DNA from: Gemmobacter nectariphilus DSM 15620
Lineage (GTDB): Bacteria > Pseudomonadota > Alphaproteobacteria > Rhodobacterales > Rhodobacteraceae
Assembly: GCF_000429765.1 (NCBI RefSeq)
Contig: NZ_AUCM01000004.1
Span: forward strand, 248,001 to 312,000
Length of the DNA: 64,000 bases
Reading direction: 5' to 3'
Shown: positions 35,143 through 43,895 of the stretch, one piece after another
How the letters are laid out: each line of letters starts with the position of its first letter
Numbering within the stretch: position 1 is the first letter of the stretch
Program-made: the position numbers and the translations under genes
Notes under the pieces: generated by a model
Databases searched by the model: none
The model's input: the letters and a program-made list of their open reading frames with translations, nothing else
What the model was told of the DNA's origin: nothing

Positions 35143-36363
35143 TCAGCGCAGCTGGGGCGGCAAGGCCATCTGGAACAGCGCCGCCAGCCCGGCCAGCGTT
35201 GCCACCCCCAGCGCCAGCGGCCCGATCGTTCCGTCGAAGGCCAGCCCCAGCGGCACGGCCAGCATGACCCCCGCAACGGTCGCCAGCGCCGAGATGAGCG
35301 ACGCGGCCATCCCCGCGACATGGCCCAAGGGCTCCATGGCGATCGCGTTGATATTACCCAGCGTGAAGCCGGTCATGAAGAACACGCCGCAGATCCAGAT
35401 CAGGAACAGCACGAATCCCGCGCCCGCCGGCACCAGCCCGCTCAGCGTGGCCAGCGCCACACTGCCCGACGCCGCAACCTGCACCAGCAGTGCCACCCGC
35501 ACCATGCGCCGCATGCCAAGCCGCATCACCAGCTGCGCGTTGAGCAGGCTCGCCGTCCCCGAGGCCAGCGCGATTCCGGCAAACCAATAGGGAAAGCTGT
35601 CGCCCCGGCCATAGGTCTGGTCGAACAGATACTGGATTTGCGACAGCGTGCCGAACAGCGCGGCGAACAGCATGGCCTGCATGGCGATCGACACCTGCAC
35701 GGCCCGGTGGGCCATCACCTCGCGGCCGGCGGCCAGCAGCGGGGCGACCCGCATCGGGCTGCGCATCGCGCGGGGCAGGGTCTCGGGCTGGCGCGACACC
35801 AGCCAGATCATCGAGACGGCCGAAAACAGGATGAAGGCCGCGAAAATGCCGCGCCAGCCCCCCAGCGCGATGATCCAGGTGCCGACCAGCGGCGCAACGG
35901 CCGGGACCAGCGTGAAGATCATCATGGCAAAGGACATGATCCGCGCCATCTGCCGCCCCGAATACAGATCGCGCACCATGGCCACCGCCACGATTCGCGG
36001 CCCCGCAGCCCCCAGCCCCTGCACCAGCCGGCCGATCAGCACCGCCTCCAGCGTCGGACCAGCCCAGGCCATCGCCGCGCCGGCGCAATACAGTGCCGAT
36101 CCGATCAGGATCATCCGCCGGCGACCGAAACTGTCAGAGAGCGGGCCGGTGACAAAGGTGCCCAGCCCCATGCCCAGAACGAAACTGGTCAGAATCAGCT
36201 GCGCCTTGCTTGGCATGTCCGGCGCCAGCTCGGCGCCGATCTCGGGCAGGGCAGGTAGCATGGCGTCGATGGAAAAGGCGATCGTGGCGAACAGCATTGC
36301 CATCAGGGCAATGAATTCCGGCAACGGAAGGCGGGGCGCGGTGGCAGAGGCAGGCTGGGTCAT
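35143..36363 (-). CDS. Bcr/CflA-type MFS drug efflux transporter
   Basis: 406 residues with twelve membrane helices. The Bcr/CflA family motif LPALPEIGAELAP follows helix 1, and motif A is seen as GPLSDSFGRRRMILIGSALY; GLGAAGPRIVAVAMVRDLYSG is the conserved helix-4/5 segment. Members export chloramphenicol, bicyclomycin or cysteine-like compounds. The gene is alone between the copper-chaperone terminator and a repeat-containing gap. Confidence 0.92.
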   Translation of the reverse strand: MTQPASATAPRLPLPEFIALMAMLFATIAFSIDAMLPALPEIGAELAPDMPSKAQLILTSFVLGMGLGTFVTGPLSDSFGRRRMILIGSALYCAGAAMAWAGPTLEAVLIGRLVQGLGAAGPRIVAVAMVRDLYSGRQMARIMSFAMMIFTLVPAVAPLVGTWIIALGGWRGIFAAFILFSAVSMIWLVSRQPETLPRAMRSPMRVAPLLAAGREVMAHRAVQVSIAMQAMLFAALFGTLSQIQYLFDQTYGRGDSFPYWFAGIALASGTASLLNAQLVMRLGMRRMVRVALLVQVAASGSVALATLSGLVPAGAGFVLFLIWICGVFFMTGFTLGNINAIAMEPLGHVAGMAASLISALATVAGVMLAVPLGLAFDGTIGPLALGVATLAGLAALFQMALPPQLR

Positions 36364-36693
36364 GTCCGTTTGCTTACGCGTGATGCGCGTCAGGAACCAG
36401 ACCCCAGTTCAACCCCTGATCGCATGGCTGATCTGCGTCGGCTTGCCGCAGGCCGGACTTGACGTGATTATCTGACTCATTTACTCAGAAAATACCTGAC
36501 AAAAGGAATCGGACATGCCTGTCTTCCTCGTCGCCGGCGTTCCCGTGACCGTTCCCGCGGCCCCCTTGCCCAGCAAGCCACCCGTCACCGGGCGCTGATC
36601 GCCCGCCATTTCGCCTTGATGCAAATATCCTGGGGGAAGGCGGGGCCGCGACACCGGGCGCATCAGTTGCCGGGGGCAAGGCCCCCTCGCGCA
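36364..36693. other. 330-bp gap: AAATATCC element (copy d) and a possible 27-codon ORF
   Basis: No standard gene. At 36514-36597 (+) a short frame MPVFLVAGVPVTVPAAPLPS... with AAGGAA at good distance could encode a 27-residue peptide, but support is weak. At 36607-36643 CATTTCGCCTTGATGCAAAT + ATCCTGGGGG is another copy of the dispersed element; on the minus strand it follows the DsbA-like gene. Confidence 0.55.
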
Positions 36694-37335
36694 TCAGTCT
36701 GCCTTCGCCTGAGCCGCGATCTCTTGCGCAACCTGTTCCCACAATTCCGGAGGCTGCGCCCCCGACACGACGTAATGCCGCGCGATCAGAAAGGTCGGCA
36801 CCGCGCGCACACCCTTTTGCCGGGCATCGGCATCGCGGGCCATGATGTCGTCACGATCCGCGTCCGAGGCCAGCAGGCGCAACACGATCTCGCGGTCCAT
36901 TCCAGCTTCGGCGGCAATGTCCGCCAGCACCTCGGGCTGCCCGATGTCGCGCCCGTCGCGGAAATAGGCGCGGAACAGCCCCGAGACCACGGCGGTCTGA
37001 CACCCTTCCAGCCCTGCCCAGTGGATCAGCCGATGGGCATCCAGCGTGTTGGGCTGGCGTTCGATCTTTTCGACATTGAATTCCACGCCAGCCGCCTCGG
37101 CAGCTTGCTGCACGGCCAGATAGGCCTTGGCCGCGTTCATCTGGCCGCCGAACTTGGCCTCCAGGTAATCGCGCCGGTCCGCCCCGTCCTTGGGCAGATC
37201 GGGGTTCAGCTGGAACGGATGCCATTCGATGCGGAACGGGTGATCGCCGATCCGCTCCAGCGCGCGGTCCAGATGGGCCTTGCCGATCATGCACCAGGGG
37301 CAGACCGGATCGGAAAAGATATCAAGCGTGATCAT
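36694..37335 (-). CDS. DsbA-family (FrnE-type) oxidoreductase
   Basis: 213 residues, cytoplasmic (no signal peptide). ITLDIFSDPVCPWCMIGKAH places the CPWC redox site at about residues 10-13, with a helical insertion typical of FrnE/2-hydroxychromene-isomerase-like DsbA proteins; cis-proline is in VRAVPTFLIA. The ATG at 37335 overlaps the stop of the upstream acyl-CoA ligase (ATGA). FrnE proteins are disulfide isomerases linked to oxidative stress. Confidence 0.88.
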   Translation of the reverse strand: MITLDIFSDPVCPWCMIGKAHLDRALERIGDHPFRIEWHPFQLNPDLPKDGADRRDYLEAKFGGQMNAAKAYLAVQQAAEAAGVEFNVEKIERQPNTLDAHRLIHWAGLEGCQTAVVSGLFRAYFRDGRDIGQPEVLADIAAEAGMDREIVLRLLASDADRDDIMARDADARQKGVRAVPTFLIARHYVVSGAQPPELWEQVAQEIAAQAKAD

Positions 37336-38870
37336 CGGGTGCCTCCTTCGGGCGGGGTCCATCCCTGGCGCAACGCCTTGCGCGCCAGCTTGTTGTTCGC
37401 GCCCTTGGGGATCGCGGGCAGGGGGACGAACAGCCGGGGCTGCTTGTAACGCGCAAGCCGGCTTTCGGCAAAGGTCGCCAGATCTTCGGCCGGGGTTTCC
37501 TGCCCGGCATAGAACAGCGCGATCACGCTGACCCCGGGGCGCACCTCGACCTCGACGGCCGCCGATTCCTCGATGGCCGGATGCGCGTTCATCGCCCGCT
37601 CCACCTCCAGCGGCGACACACGATAGCCCCCGGCATTCATCATGTCATCGTCGCGGCCAAGATAGGTGATGGCACCGTCCTGCGCCATGCTGACCGTATC
37701 GCCGGTCAGGAACCACTCGCCCGCAAAGCGCGCGGCCGTTTCCTCGGGCTGGTTCAGATAGCCAAGGAACAGCCCCGGATCGCGGCGATGCACGGCCAGC
37801 GTGCCCGGCTCGCCCCGCGGCACCGGGATGCCGGCCGCATCCAGCACCGCCACCCGCCGCCCCGGCTGCGGATAGCCGCTGGCGCCGGCCGGGGCCGGAT
37901 GGCCGGGCGCGGCCGAGATGAAGGTGGACACCTCGGACATCCCCAAAGCCTCGCAGATCGGCGTCCCGGTGGCCGCCTCCCAGTCGTGGCGCACGGCATC
38001 GGGCAGCTTTTCCCCGGCCGACAGGCCATGGCGCAGCTTGGGCAGGGCGGGCATCGGCTCTCTCAGCATTTGCCGATAAACGCCTGGGGCGGCTGCAAAA
38101 ATCGTCGCATCGAACCGCTTGAGCAGCAAGGGCAGCTGCGCCGGCGTCACCCCTTCGGCCGGGATCAGCGCCTGCGCACCGACCGACCAGGGGTCCATCA
38201 ACCCGGTGCCCAGCGTATAGGTCCAGTTGAAGGCCCCGGCATGCATCAGCCGGTCATTCTCGTGCAGACCATACCAGCCCTCATGCATCATCCGCCGGGC
38301 CCAGATGGCCCGATGGGCATGGGCCACCGCCCGCGGCCGCCCCGACGTGCCCGAGGTATAGATCAGATAGGCCAGCCGGTCCGCCGGCCCCATGTCCCAA
38401 TCGCAAGGCGCATGGCTGCGCAGCGCGCGCAGCTCCTCCAGCCCCAACACCGGGCAGGCAGGCGCCCCCGGAACCGCCACACCCGGCGCTGCCACGATCA
38501 GGGCCGGGCGGATCTCGTCGGCGATCCGCTCGACCTCTGGCCCGGTCAGCTGGCTCGAGGTCGGCACAGGCACAAGGCCCGCGGCAATCGCACCCAGAAA
38601 GGTGACCGGAAAATCGACGGTATTGCCCAGCCGCATCAGCACCCGGTCTCCGGGCCGCAACCCCAGCGCCAGAAACCCCGCCCCGGTGCCACGCACGGCG
38701 TCAGCCAGCCGGGCATAGGACCAGCGCTCGGCCCCTGCCGGCCGCACGACCTGCAAGGCGATCCGGTCCGGCACCTGACCTGCGCAGCCCAGCACATGCG
38801 CCGCCAGATTGAACGGCTCGGGGCATGGCTCCGGCGCCCCGATATCCCAGACCGACAGCTGATCGTCCAT
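37332..38870 (-). CDS. AMP-dependent acyl/aryl-CoA ligase
   Basis: 512 residues of the ANL superfamily. Adenylate-forming motifs in order: LIYTSGTSGRPRAVAHAHRA (P-loop), ALGMSEVSTF, WFLTGDTVSM with the ribose-binding aspartate, YLGRDDDMMNAGGYRVSPLE (hinge) and the catalytic lysine in KGANNKLARKALR near the end. The closest feel is benzoate/short-chain aryl-CoA ligases, but the acid cannot be told. The stop is overlapped by the DsbA-like start. A repeat block lies upstream. Confidence 0.87.
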   Translation of the reverse strand: MDDQLSVWDIGAPEPCPEPFNLAAHVLGCAGQVPDRIALQVVRPAGAERWSYARLADAVRGTGAGFLALGLRPGDRVLMRLGNTVDFPVTFLGAIAAGLVPVPTSSQLTGPEVERIADEIRPALIVAAPGVAVPGAPACPVLGLEELRALRSHAPCDWDMGPADRLAYLIYTSGTSGRPRAVAHAHRAIWARRMMHEGWYGLHENDRLMHAGAFNWTYTLGTGLMDPWSVGAQALIPAEGVTPAQLPLLLKRFDATIFAAAPGVYRQMLREPMPALPKLRHGLSAGEKLPDAVRHDWEAATGTPICEALGMSEVSTFISAAPGHPAPAGASGYPQPGRRVAVLDAAGIPVPRGEPGTLAVHRRDPGLFLGYLNQPEETAARFAGEWFLTGDTVSMAQDGAITYLGRDDDMMNAGGYRVSPLEVERAMNAHPAIEESAAVEVEVRPGVSVIALFYAGQETPAEDLATFAESRLARYKQPRLFVPLPAIPKGANNKLARKALRQGWTPPEGGTR

Positions 38871-38930
38871 GTTCCCCCCGCGCTTTGCCCCGGCCTAGCC
38901 CCGCCGCCACGCCAAGGCAAGAACCAGCCA

Positions 38931-39080
38931 CATCACCTTCGCCAAATACCCCCGCCGGAGGCATCCGCCGCCAACCACCCCGCACGGCACCCCCATGCCG
39001 GGCACCACCGCCGCGCGGAACGCGCGGCCTGGCCCAAGGCCATGGGCCGCCCCGAGGGGCGGCGCAGGGGTGCGGGAGAG
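38931..39080 (-). repeat. Long 3'-end repeat, copy E (inverted partner of copy F)
   Basis: Read on the minus strand this begins right after the moaA stop and runs CTCTCCCGCACCCCTGCGCC ..., CCGCGCGTTCCGCGCGGCGG ..., GGTTGGCGGCGGATGCCTCC, then GGCGGGGGTATTTGG. The same order of blocks occurs on the plus strand at 40648-40802. The CCGCGCG-TTC-CGCGCGG part is a perfect hairpin. No ORF. Probably a REP-like element that serves as terminator. Confidence 0.75.
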
Positions 39081-40085
39081 CTAGCCGCCGGTATGGCTCA
39101 TGTGGCGGGTCATCTGCCCGCCGATCGCCTGACGGGAATAGTCGAAATCATGCCCCTTTGGCTTGCGGACAATCGCCGCGCGGATGGCAGCCTCCAGCGC
39201 CGCATCGTCGGTGCTGGCCCGCAAGGGCGCGCGCAGATCGGCCATGTCCTCCTGGCCCAGACACATGAACAGCTCTCCCGTGCAGGTCAGCCGCACCCGG
39301 TTGCAGCTTTCGCAGAAATTATGCGTCAGGGGCGTGATGAAGCCGATCTTCTGCCCGGTCTCTTCCAGCCGCACATAGCGCGCCGGGCCGCCCGTGCGTT
39401 CGGGCAGATCGGTGATCCGGTAGCGGCCAGCATAGCGCGCGCGCAGATCGTCCAGCGACCAGTATTGGTCCAGCCGGTCCTCGGCGCCCATGTCGCCCAT
39501 CGGCATGACCTCGATCCAGGTCAGGTCATGGCCTTCGGCCGCGCACCAGTCTGTCAGGCTGAACTGCTCGTCCTCGTTGAAACCTTTCAGCGCGACGGCA
39601 TTGATCTTGACACGCAGCCCGGCCTCTTTCGCGGCCTTGATCCCGTCCAGCACCTGCGGCAGGCGGCCCCAGCGCGTCACTTCGGCGAATTTCGCCGCAT
39701 CCAGCGTGTCGAGCGAGACATTGACCCGCCGCACCCCGCACTCGGCCAACTCCCCGGCAAAGCGCCGCAGCTGGCTGCCATTGGTCGTCAGCGTCAGTTC
39801 CTTGAGCGCGCCGGTTTCCAGATGGCGCGACATGGCGCGGAAAAACGTCATGATGCCGCGCCGCACGAGGGGCTCGCCCCCGGTGATGCGCAGCTTTTCC
39901 ACCCCAAGCCGGACAAAGGCGGAACACAGACGGTCCAGTTCCTCGAGTGTCAGAAGCTCTGCCTTGGGCAGAAAGCTCATATGCTCGGCCATGCAATAGA
40001 CGCAACGGAAATCGCAGCGGTCCGTCACGGAAACCCGCAGGTAGCTGATGGGCCGGGCAAAGGGGTCGATCAGGGGCGCTGTCAT
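39081..40085 (-). CDS. moaA: GTP 3',8-cyclase (molybdenum cofactor)
   Basis: 334 residues. A radical-SAM enzyme that rearranges GTP in the first step of molybdopterin synthesis with MoaC. The N-terminal 4Fe-4S site is C24-x3-C28-x2-C31 in [11 protein letters not shown]; the second cluster is [18 protein letters not shown] (C-x2-C-x13-C), and the protein ends in the functional Gly-Gly (HTGG). I start at 40085 (MTAPLIDPF) because the longer frame has no ribosome-binding site. The gene is bracketed by an inverted pair of long repeats together with the following lipoprotein gene. Confidence 0.96.
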   Translation of the reverse strand: MTAPLIDPFARPISYLRVSVTDRCDFRCVYCMAEHMSFLPKAELLTLEELDRLCSAFVRLGVEKLRITGGEPLVRRGIMTFFRAMSRHLETGALKELTLTTNGSQLRRFAGELAECGVRRVNVSLDTLDAAKFAEVTRWGRLPQVLDGIKAAKEAGLRVKINAVALKGFNEDEQFSLTDWCAAEGHDLTWIEVMPMGDMGAEDRLDQYWSLDDLRARYAGRYRITDLPERTGGPARYVRLEETGQKIGFITPLTHNFCESCNRVRLTCTGELFMCLGQEDMADLRAPLRASTDDAALEAAIRAAIVRKPKGHDFDYSRQAIGGQMTRHMSHTGG

Positions 40086-40170
40086 GCCTGCAAGGTAGTC
40101 CCCGGCAGAGGGGCGCGCAAGGTCTGCACGGAGCGTTGGCAAGCGTCGGCGCCTTGGCTATTCTAGTCCC

Positions 40171-40647
40171 ATGACCTTGCGATCCCTTGCCCTGTTCCTT
40201 GTGGCCATCCCCGCGCTTGGCGCCTGCGACCGGCTGGCCGGCCTGCGCGGTGGCGGCTGGTCTGATACGGCCGCGCCGGCGATGGCGCCGCATGCCCGCC
40301 CTGATGCCGCGCCTGCGGTGGTTGTGCCGAATGGGGCGCGGACGGCCGCGGCTTTTGACACCACGAGCGAGGCCGACAAGCGCGCCGCCCGCGCGGCCCC
40401 GGCAACGGGGCAGGTGCTGGGCAAGCTGGTGGTCAGTCTGGGCAATCCGGCCGAGCAGGGGTTCTGGTTGCGGTCTTCGCTGGTGAGCGGAGCGCGGCCC
40501 GGCGTGGTGAAGCTGGCCTCGGGCGCGACGGTGCAGGTGGACCTGCTGCCGGCGGCGGGGGGCGGGCCGCAATTGTCGCTGGCCGCCTATCGCGCGCTGG
40601 GGCTGGGGCTGACCGATCTGCCGACCGTCACGGTTCTGACGCGCTAG
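40171..40647 (+). CDS. Lipoprotein, unknown function
   Basis: 158 residues. LFLVAIPALGACDRLAG contains a lipobox (LGAC), so Cys at about residue 19 should be lipidated. After a proline/alanine-rich linker, residues 75-158 form a compact domain: GKLVVSLGNPAEQGFWLRSS and LSLAAYRALGLGLTDLP. I have seen similar rhodobacteral lipoproteins carrying unhelpful enzyme names; the function is unknown. It is divergent from moaA. Its stop is followed at once by the second long repeat. Confidence 0.78.
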   Translation: MTLRSLALFLVAIPALGACDRLAGLRGGGWSDTAAPAMAPHARPDAAPAVVVPNGARTAAAFDTTSEADKRAARAAPATGQVLGKLVVSLGNPAEQGFWLRSSLVSGARPGVVKLASGATVQVDLLPAAGGGPQLSLAAYRALGLGLTDLPTVTVLTR

Positions 40648-40802
40648 GGCGCGCTCCCGCACCCTTGCGCCGCCCTTTCAGGGCACCGCAAGGCTTTGGG
40701 CCGGGCCGCGCGTTCCGCGCGGCGGATGGTCCCGGCAGGGCAGTATCGCGCAGGGTGGTTGGTGGCGGATGCCTCCGGCGGGGGTATTTGGGGAAGGTGA
40801 TG
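40648..40802 (+). repeat. Long 3'-end repeat, copy F
   Basis: Starts directly after the lipoprotein stop: GCGCGCTCCCGCACCCTTGC, ..., CCGCGCGTTCCGCGCGGCGG, ..., GGTTGGTGGCGGATGCCTCC, GGCGGGGGTATTTGGGGAAG. The last 46 nt differ from the reverse complement of 38931-38977 at only two to three positions. It holds the same CCGCGCG-TTC-CGCGCGG hairpin as copy E. Confidence 0.75.
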
Positions 40803-40924
40803 TCTCAGGGCGAAGGGCTGGCGGGGCCGTTTTGTCCGTTCTGGGCAAGCCCCGTCTGGAAAGCGTCTGTTGCGACGCCCGCTTGGAAATGACAGCGTCG
40901 CGTGGGAATTCGGTCCGAAGCCGG

Positions 40925-43552
40925 TCAGCCGGCTGCGGATTTCTTCGCCCTGGTCGTCTTGGTCGCCGATTTTGCCGCCGTTGATGCCGATGCCTTGGGC
41001 TTGGCAGCGGCCTTGGGCTTGTCGGTCTTGGGTTTTTCGGCCTTCGGCTTGGCTGTTTTCGCCTTGGTGCCCTTGCCGCCTTTGCTGGCCTTGGCCGCGA
41101 TCAGGTCCAGCGCCTGTTCCAGCGTCACTGCCTCAGGCGTCATGTCGCGGGGCAGGGTCGCATTGACCTTGGCCCATTTGACATAGGGCCCATAGCGGCC
41201 CGCCATGACCTGGATCGGCCCGCCATCGGGGTGATCGCCCAGCGTGCGCAAGGGTTCGGTTGCGGCGCTGGCCGGGCGTCCGCCGCGGGCGGCCTTTTGC
41301 GCCAGAACCTCGACGGCGCGGTTCATGCCGATGGTGAACACCTCTTCGACATCGGGCAGGTTCGCATAGGTGCTGTTGTGCTTCACATAGGGGCCAAAGC
41401 GGCCGATCGCAGCCTCGACCGGGGCGCCGTCCTCGGGGTGGGCGCCGATCTGGCGCGGCAGCGAGAGCAGCTCGACCGCCCGCTCGAAGGTGAGCGCGTC
41501 CGGCGCCCAGCCCTTGGGCAGGCTGGCGCGGGGCGGTTTGGGGGTTGCCTCGGTCGCCTCGCCCTTTTGCACATAGGGGCCGAAGCGGCCGTTGCGCAAC
41601 GTCACCTCGACGCCGTCAAGTTCGCCCAGCACCTTGCCATCGAGCGCGGCCGCCGGATCATCGGCCGCAACCGAGATCGGGCGCGTATAGCGGCATTCGG
41701 GGTAATTGCCGCAGCCGATGAAGGCCCCGCCCGAACGCGCGGTCTTCAGATGCAGCCGGCCCGAGCCGCAGACCGGACACGAGCGCGGATCCGACCCGTC
41801 GGCACGCGGCGGATAAAGGTGCGGCGCCAGGAATTCATCCAGCTTTTCCAGCACTTCCGAGATGCGCAGATCCGCCGTTTCGCCCACGGCGGCCGAGAAG
41901 TCGCGCCAGAACCGCGCCAGCACGTCGCGATAGGCGCGCTGACCGGCCGAGACATCGTCAAGCTCTTCCTCGAGGTCGGCGGTGAAATCATATTCCACAT
42001 AGCGGCGGAAGAAGTTGGTCAGGAAGGCCGTCACCAGCCGCCCGGTATCTTCGGGGATCAGGCGGTTCTTGTCCTTGCGCACATAGCCACGGTCCTGGAT
42101 CGTGGTGACGATGGACGTATAGGTCGAGGGACGGCCGATCCCCAGCTCTTCCATGCGCTTGATCAGCGTGGCTTCGGTGTAGCGGGGCGGCGGCTGGGTG
42201 AAATGCTGCTCGGGCGCCACGTCGCTCTTGTCGGCCTTTTCGCCCTGCATCACCTGGGGCAGGCGGCGGCTGTCCTCGTCTTCCTCGTCGTCGCGGCCCT
42301 CGTCATAGACCTTGAGAAAGCCGTCGAACTGCACCACCTGGCCGGTGGCGCGCAGTTCGACCTGGCCGTCGTTGCTGGCGAAATCGACCGTTGTGCGTTC
42401 CAGCCGGGCGGCGGCCATCTGGCTGGCGATGGTGCGCTTCCAGATCAGGTCATAGAGCCGGCGCTGATCGGTATCGGCGATGCGCAGCTTGTCGGGGCTG
42501 GCCGACATCTCGGTCGGCCGGATGCATTCATGGGCCTCTTGCGCGTTCTTGGCCTTGTTCTTGTACATGCGCGGGCTGTCGGGGACATAGGCGGCGCCAA
42601 AGACCGCCTTGATGGTATCGCGGGCGGCCATCACCGCCTCGGGCGCCATGTCGATGCCGTCGGTCCGCATATAGGTGATGTGGCCAGCCTCATAAAGCCG
42701 CTGCGCGGCTGCCATCGTCGCCTTGGAGCCCATGCCGAACTTGCGGCTGGCCTCTTGCTGCAGGGTCGAGGTCATGAAGGGCGGAAAGGGGTTGCGCGTT
42801 GCGGGCTTTGATTCGACCGACTTCGCGGTGAAGTCGCGTTTCTGGATGGCCGAGACCGCCAGCTCTGCTGCCTCGGCTGTGGCAATGTCGAACTTGTCCA
42901 GCTTCTTGCCGCCCAGCACGGTCAGGCGGGCGGTGATGTCCTGCCCGCGCGGCGTGGTCATCGTGGCGGTGATCGTCCAGTATTCGCGGGCGGTGAAGGC
43001 CTCGATCTCCATCTCGCGCTCGACCACCAGGCGCAGGACGACCGATTGCACGCGGCCCGCGGACCGGGCGCCAGGCAGCTTGCGCCACAGCACGGGCGAG
43101 AGGGTGAAGCCGACCAGATAATCCAGGGCGCGGCGGGCCAGATAAGCCTCGACCAGGGCGGTATCCACCTCGCGCGGTTTGGCCATTGCGGCCTGGATCG
43201 CGGGCTTGGTGATCGCGTTGAAGGCGACGCGGCTGACCTTCTTGCCCTTTTTCAGGCTGGGGGCCAGGGCCTGTTGCAGGTGCCAGCTGATCGCCTCGCC
43301 CTCGCGGTCAGGGTCGGTGGCCAGGATCAGTTCGTCATCGGTCTTGAGCGCCTCGGCAATCGCCTTGATGTGCTTCTTGCTGTCGGCGGCGACTTCCCAT
43401 TTCATCTCGAAATCGTGTTCGGGATCGACCGAGCCATCCTTGGGCGGCAGGTCGCGGACATGACCATACGAGGCGAGGACCGTATAGCCCGAGCCGAGAT
43501 ATTTGTTGATGGTCTTGGCCTTGGCCGGGGATTCGACGACGACGACTGCCAT
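40925..43552 (-). CDS. topA: DNA topoisomerase I
   Basis: 875 residues. Type IA topoisomerase that relaxes negative supercoils. The Toprim domain is N-terminal (VVVESPAKAKTINKYLG; metal motif ATDPDREGEAISWHL); the catalytic tyrosine is in HITYMRTDGID near residue 295. One C4 zinc finger (CPVCGSG ... CGNYPEC) follows, then three topoisomerase C-terminal repeats marked by GRFGPYVQ, GRFGPYVK and GRYGPYVKW. The end is a 70-residue Lys/Ala tail (KTAKPKAEKPKTDKPKAAAK) that likely binds DNA. It is preceded in its direction by dprA, the common dprA-topA order. Confidence 0.97.
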   Translation of the reverse strand: MAVVVVESPAKAKTINKYLGSGYTVLASYGHVRDLPPKDGSVDPEHDFEMKWEVAADSKKHIKAIAEALKTDDELILATDPDREGEAISWHLQQALAPSLKKGKKVSRVAFNAITKPAIQAAMAKPREVDTALVEAYLARRALDYLVGFTLSPVLWRKLPGARSAGRVQSVVLRLVVEREMEIEAFTAREYWTITATMTTPRGQDITARLTVLGGKKLDKFDIATAEAAELAVSAIQKRDFTAKSVESKPATRNPFPPFMTSTLQQEASRKFGMGSKATMAAAQRLYEAGHITYMRTDGIDMAPEAVMAARDTIKAVFGAAYVPDSPRMYKNKAKNAQEAHECIRPTEMSASPDKLRIADTDQRRLYDLIWKRTIASQMAAARLERTTVDFASNDGQVELRATGQVVQFDGFLKVYDEGRDDEEDEDSRRLPQVMQGEKADKSDVAPEQHFTQPPPRYTEATLIKRMEELGIGRPSTYTSIVTTIQDRGYVRKDKNRLIPEDTGRLVTAFLTNFFRRYVEYDFTADLEEELDDVSAGQRAYRDVLARFWRDFSAAVGETADLRISEVLEKLDEFLAPHLYPPRADGSDPRSCPVCGSGRLHLKTARSGGAFIGCGNYPECRYTRPISVAADDPAAALDGKVLGELDGVEVTLRNGRFGPYVQKGEATEATPKPPRASLPKGWAPDALTFERAVELLSLPRQIGAHPEDGAPVEAAIGRFGPYVKHNSTYANLPDVEEVFTIGMNRAVEVLAQKAARGGRPASAATEPLRTLGDHPDGGPIQVMAGRYGPYVKWAKVNATLPRDMTPEAVTLEQALDLIAAKASKGGKGTKAKTAKPKAEKPKTDKPKAAAKPKASASTAAKSATKTTRAKKSAAG

Positions 43553-43895
43553 GGATGCTTCCTTTGCCGACCCTCACGGTGGCCCGGGTAAATGAGGGAG
43601 CGGGGCAGGGGTTGTCAAGGAAGGCTGTGTGAGCGGCTGGCGCAAGGGGCAGGTTCGGGCGGCTTGCGGGGGGCGTTTCGCGACGGGGCGGGGCCAGAGT
43701 CCCTGCCCGCCGGGGCGGCGGTGATTGGGGATGACAGGTCCGGGTGGCGGCCGTTTGTCAAGGCCGGGCCAAGGCAGTTTGGGCCATCATGCAACCTGTC
43801 CTGTCGCCGCCCTGGCCGGCAAGGGGGCCATGGCTGCGGGTGGCCCTTGGGCCTGCGCCACGGGTGCGGCCTGGTCCTGGGGCCCCGGCAACCGC
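43553..43895. other. 343-bp gap between dprA and topA, no gene seen
   Basis: The stretch is very GC-rich and contains only short overlapping frames on the plus strand rich in Gly, Ala and Pro. I see no ribosome-binding site with a credible protein, no tRNA and no strong terminator. Confidence 0.5.
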
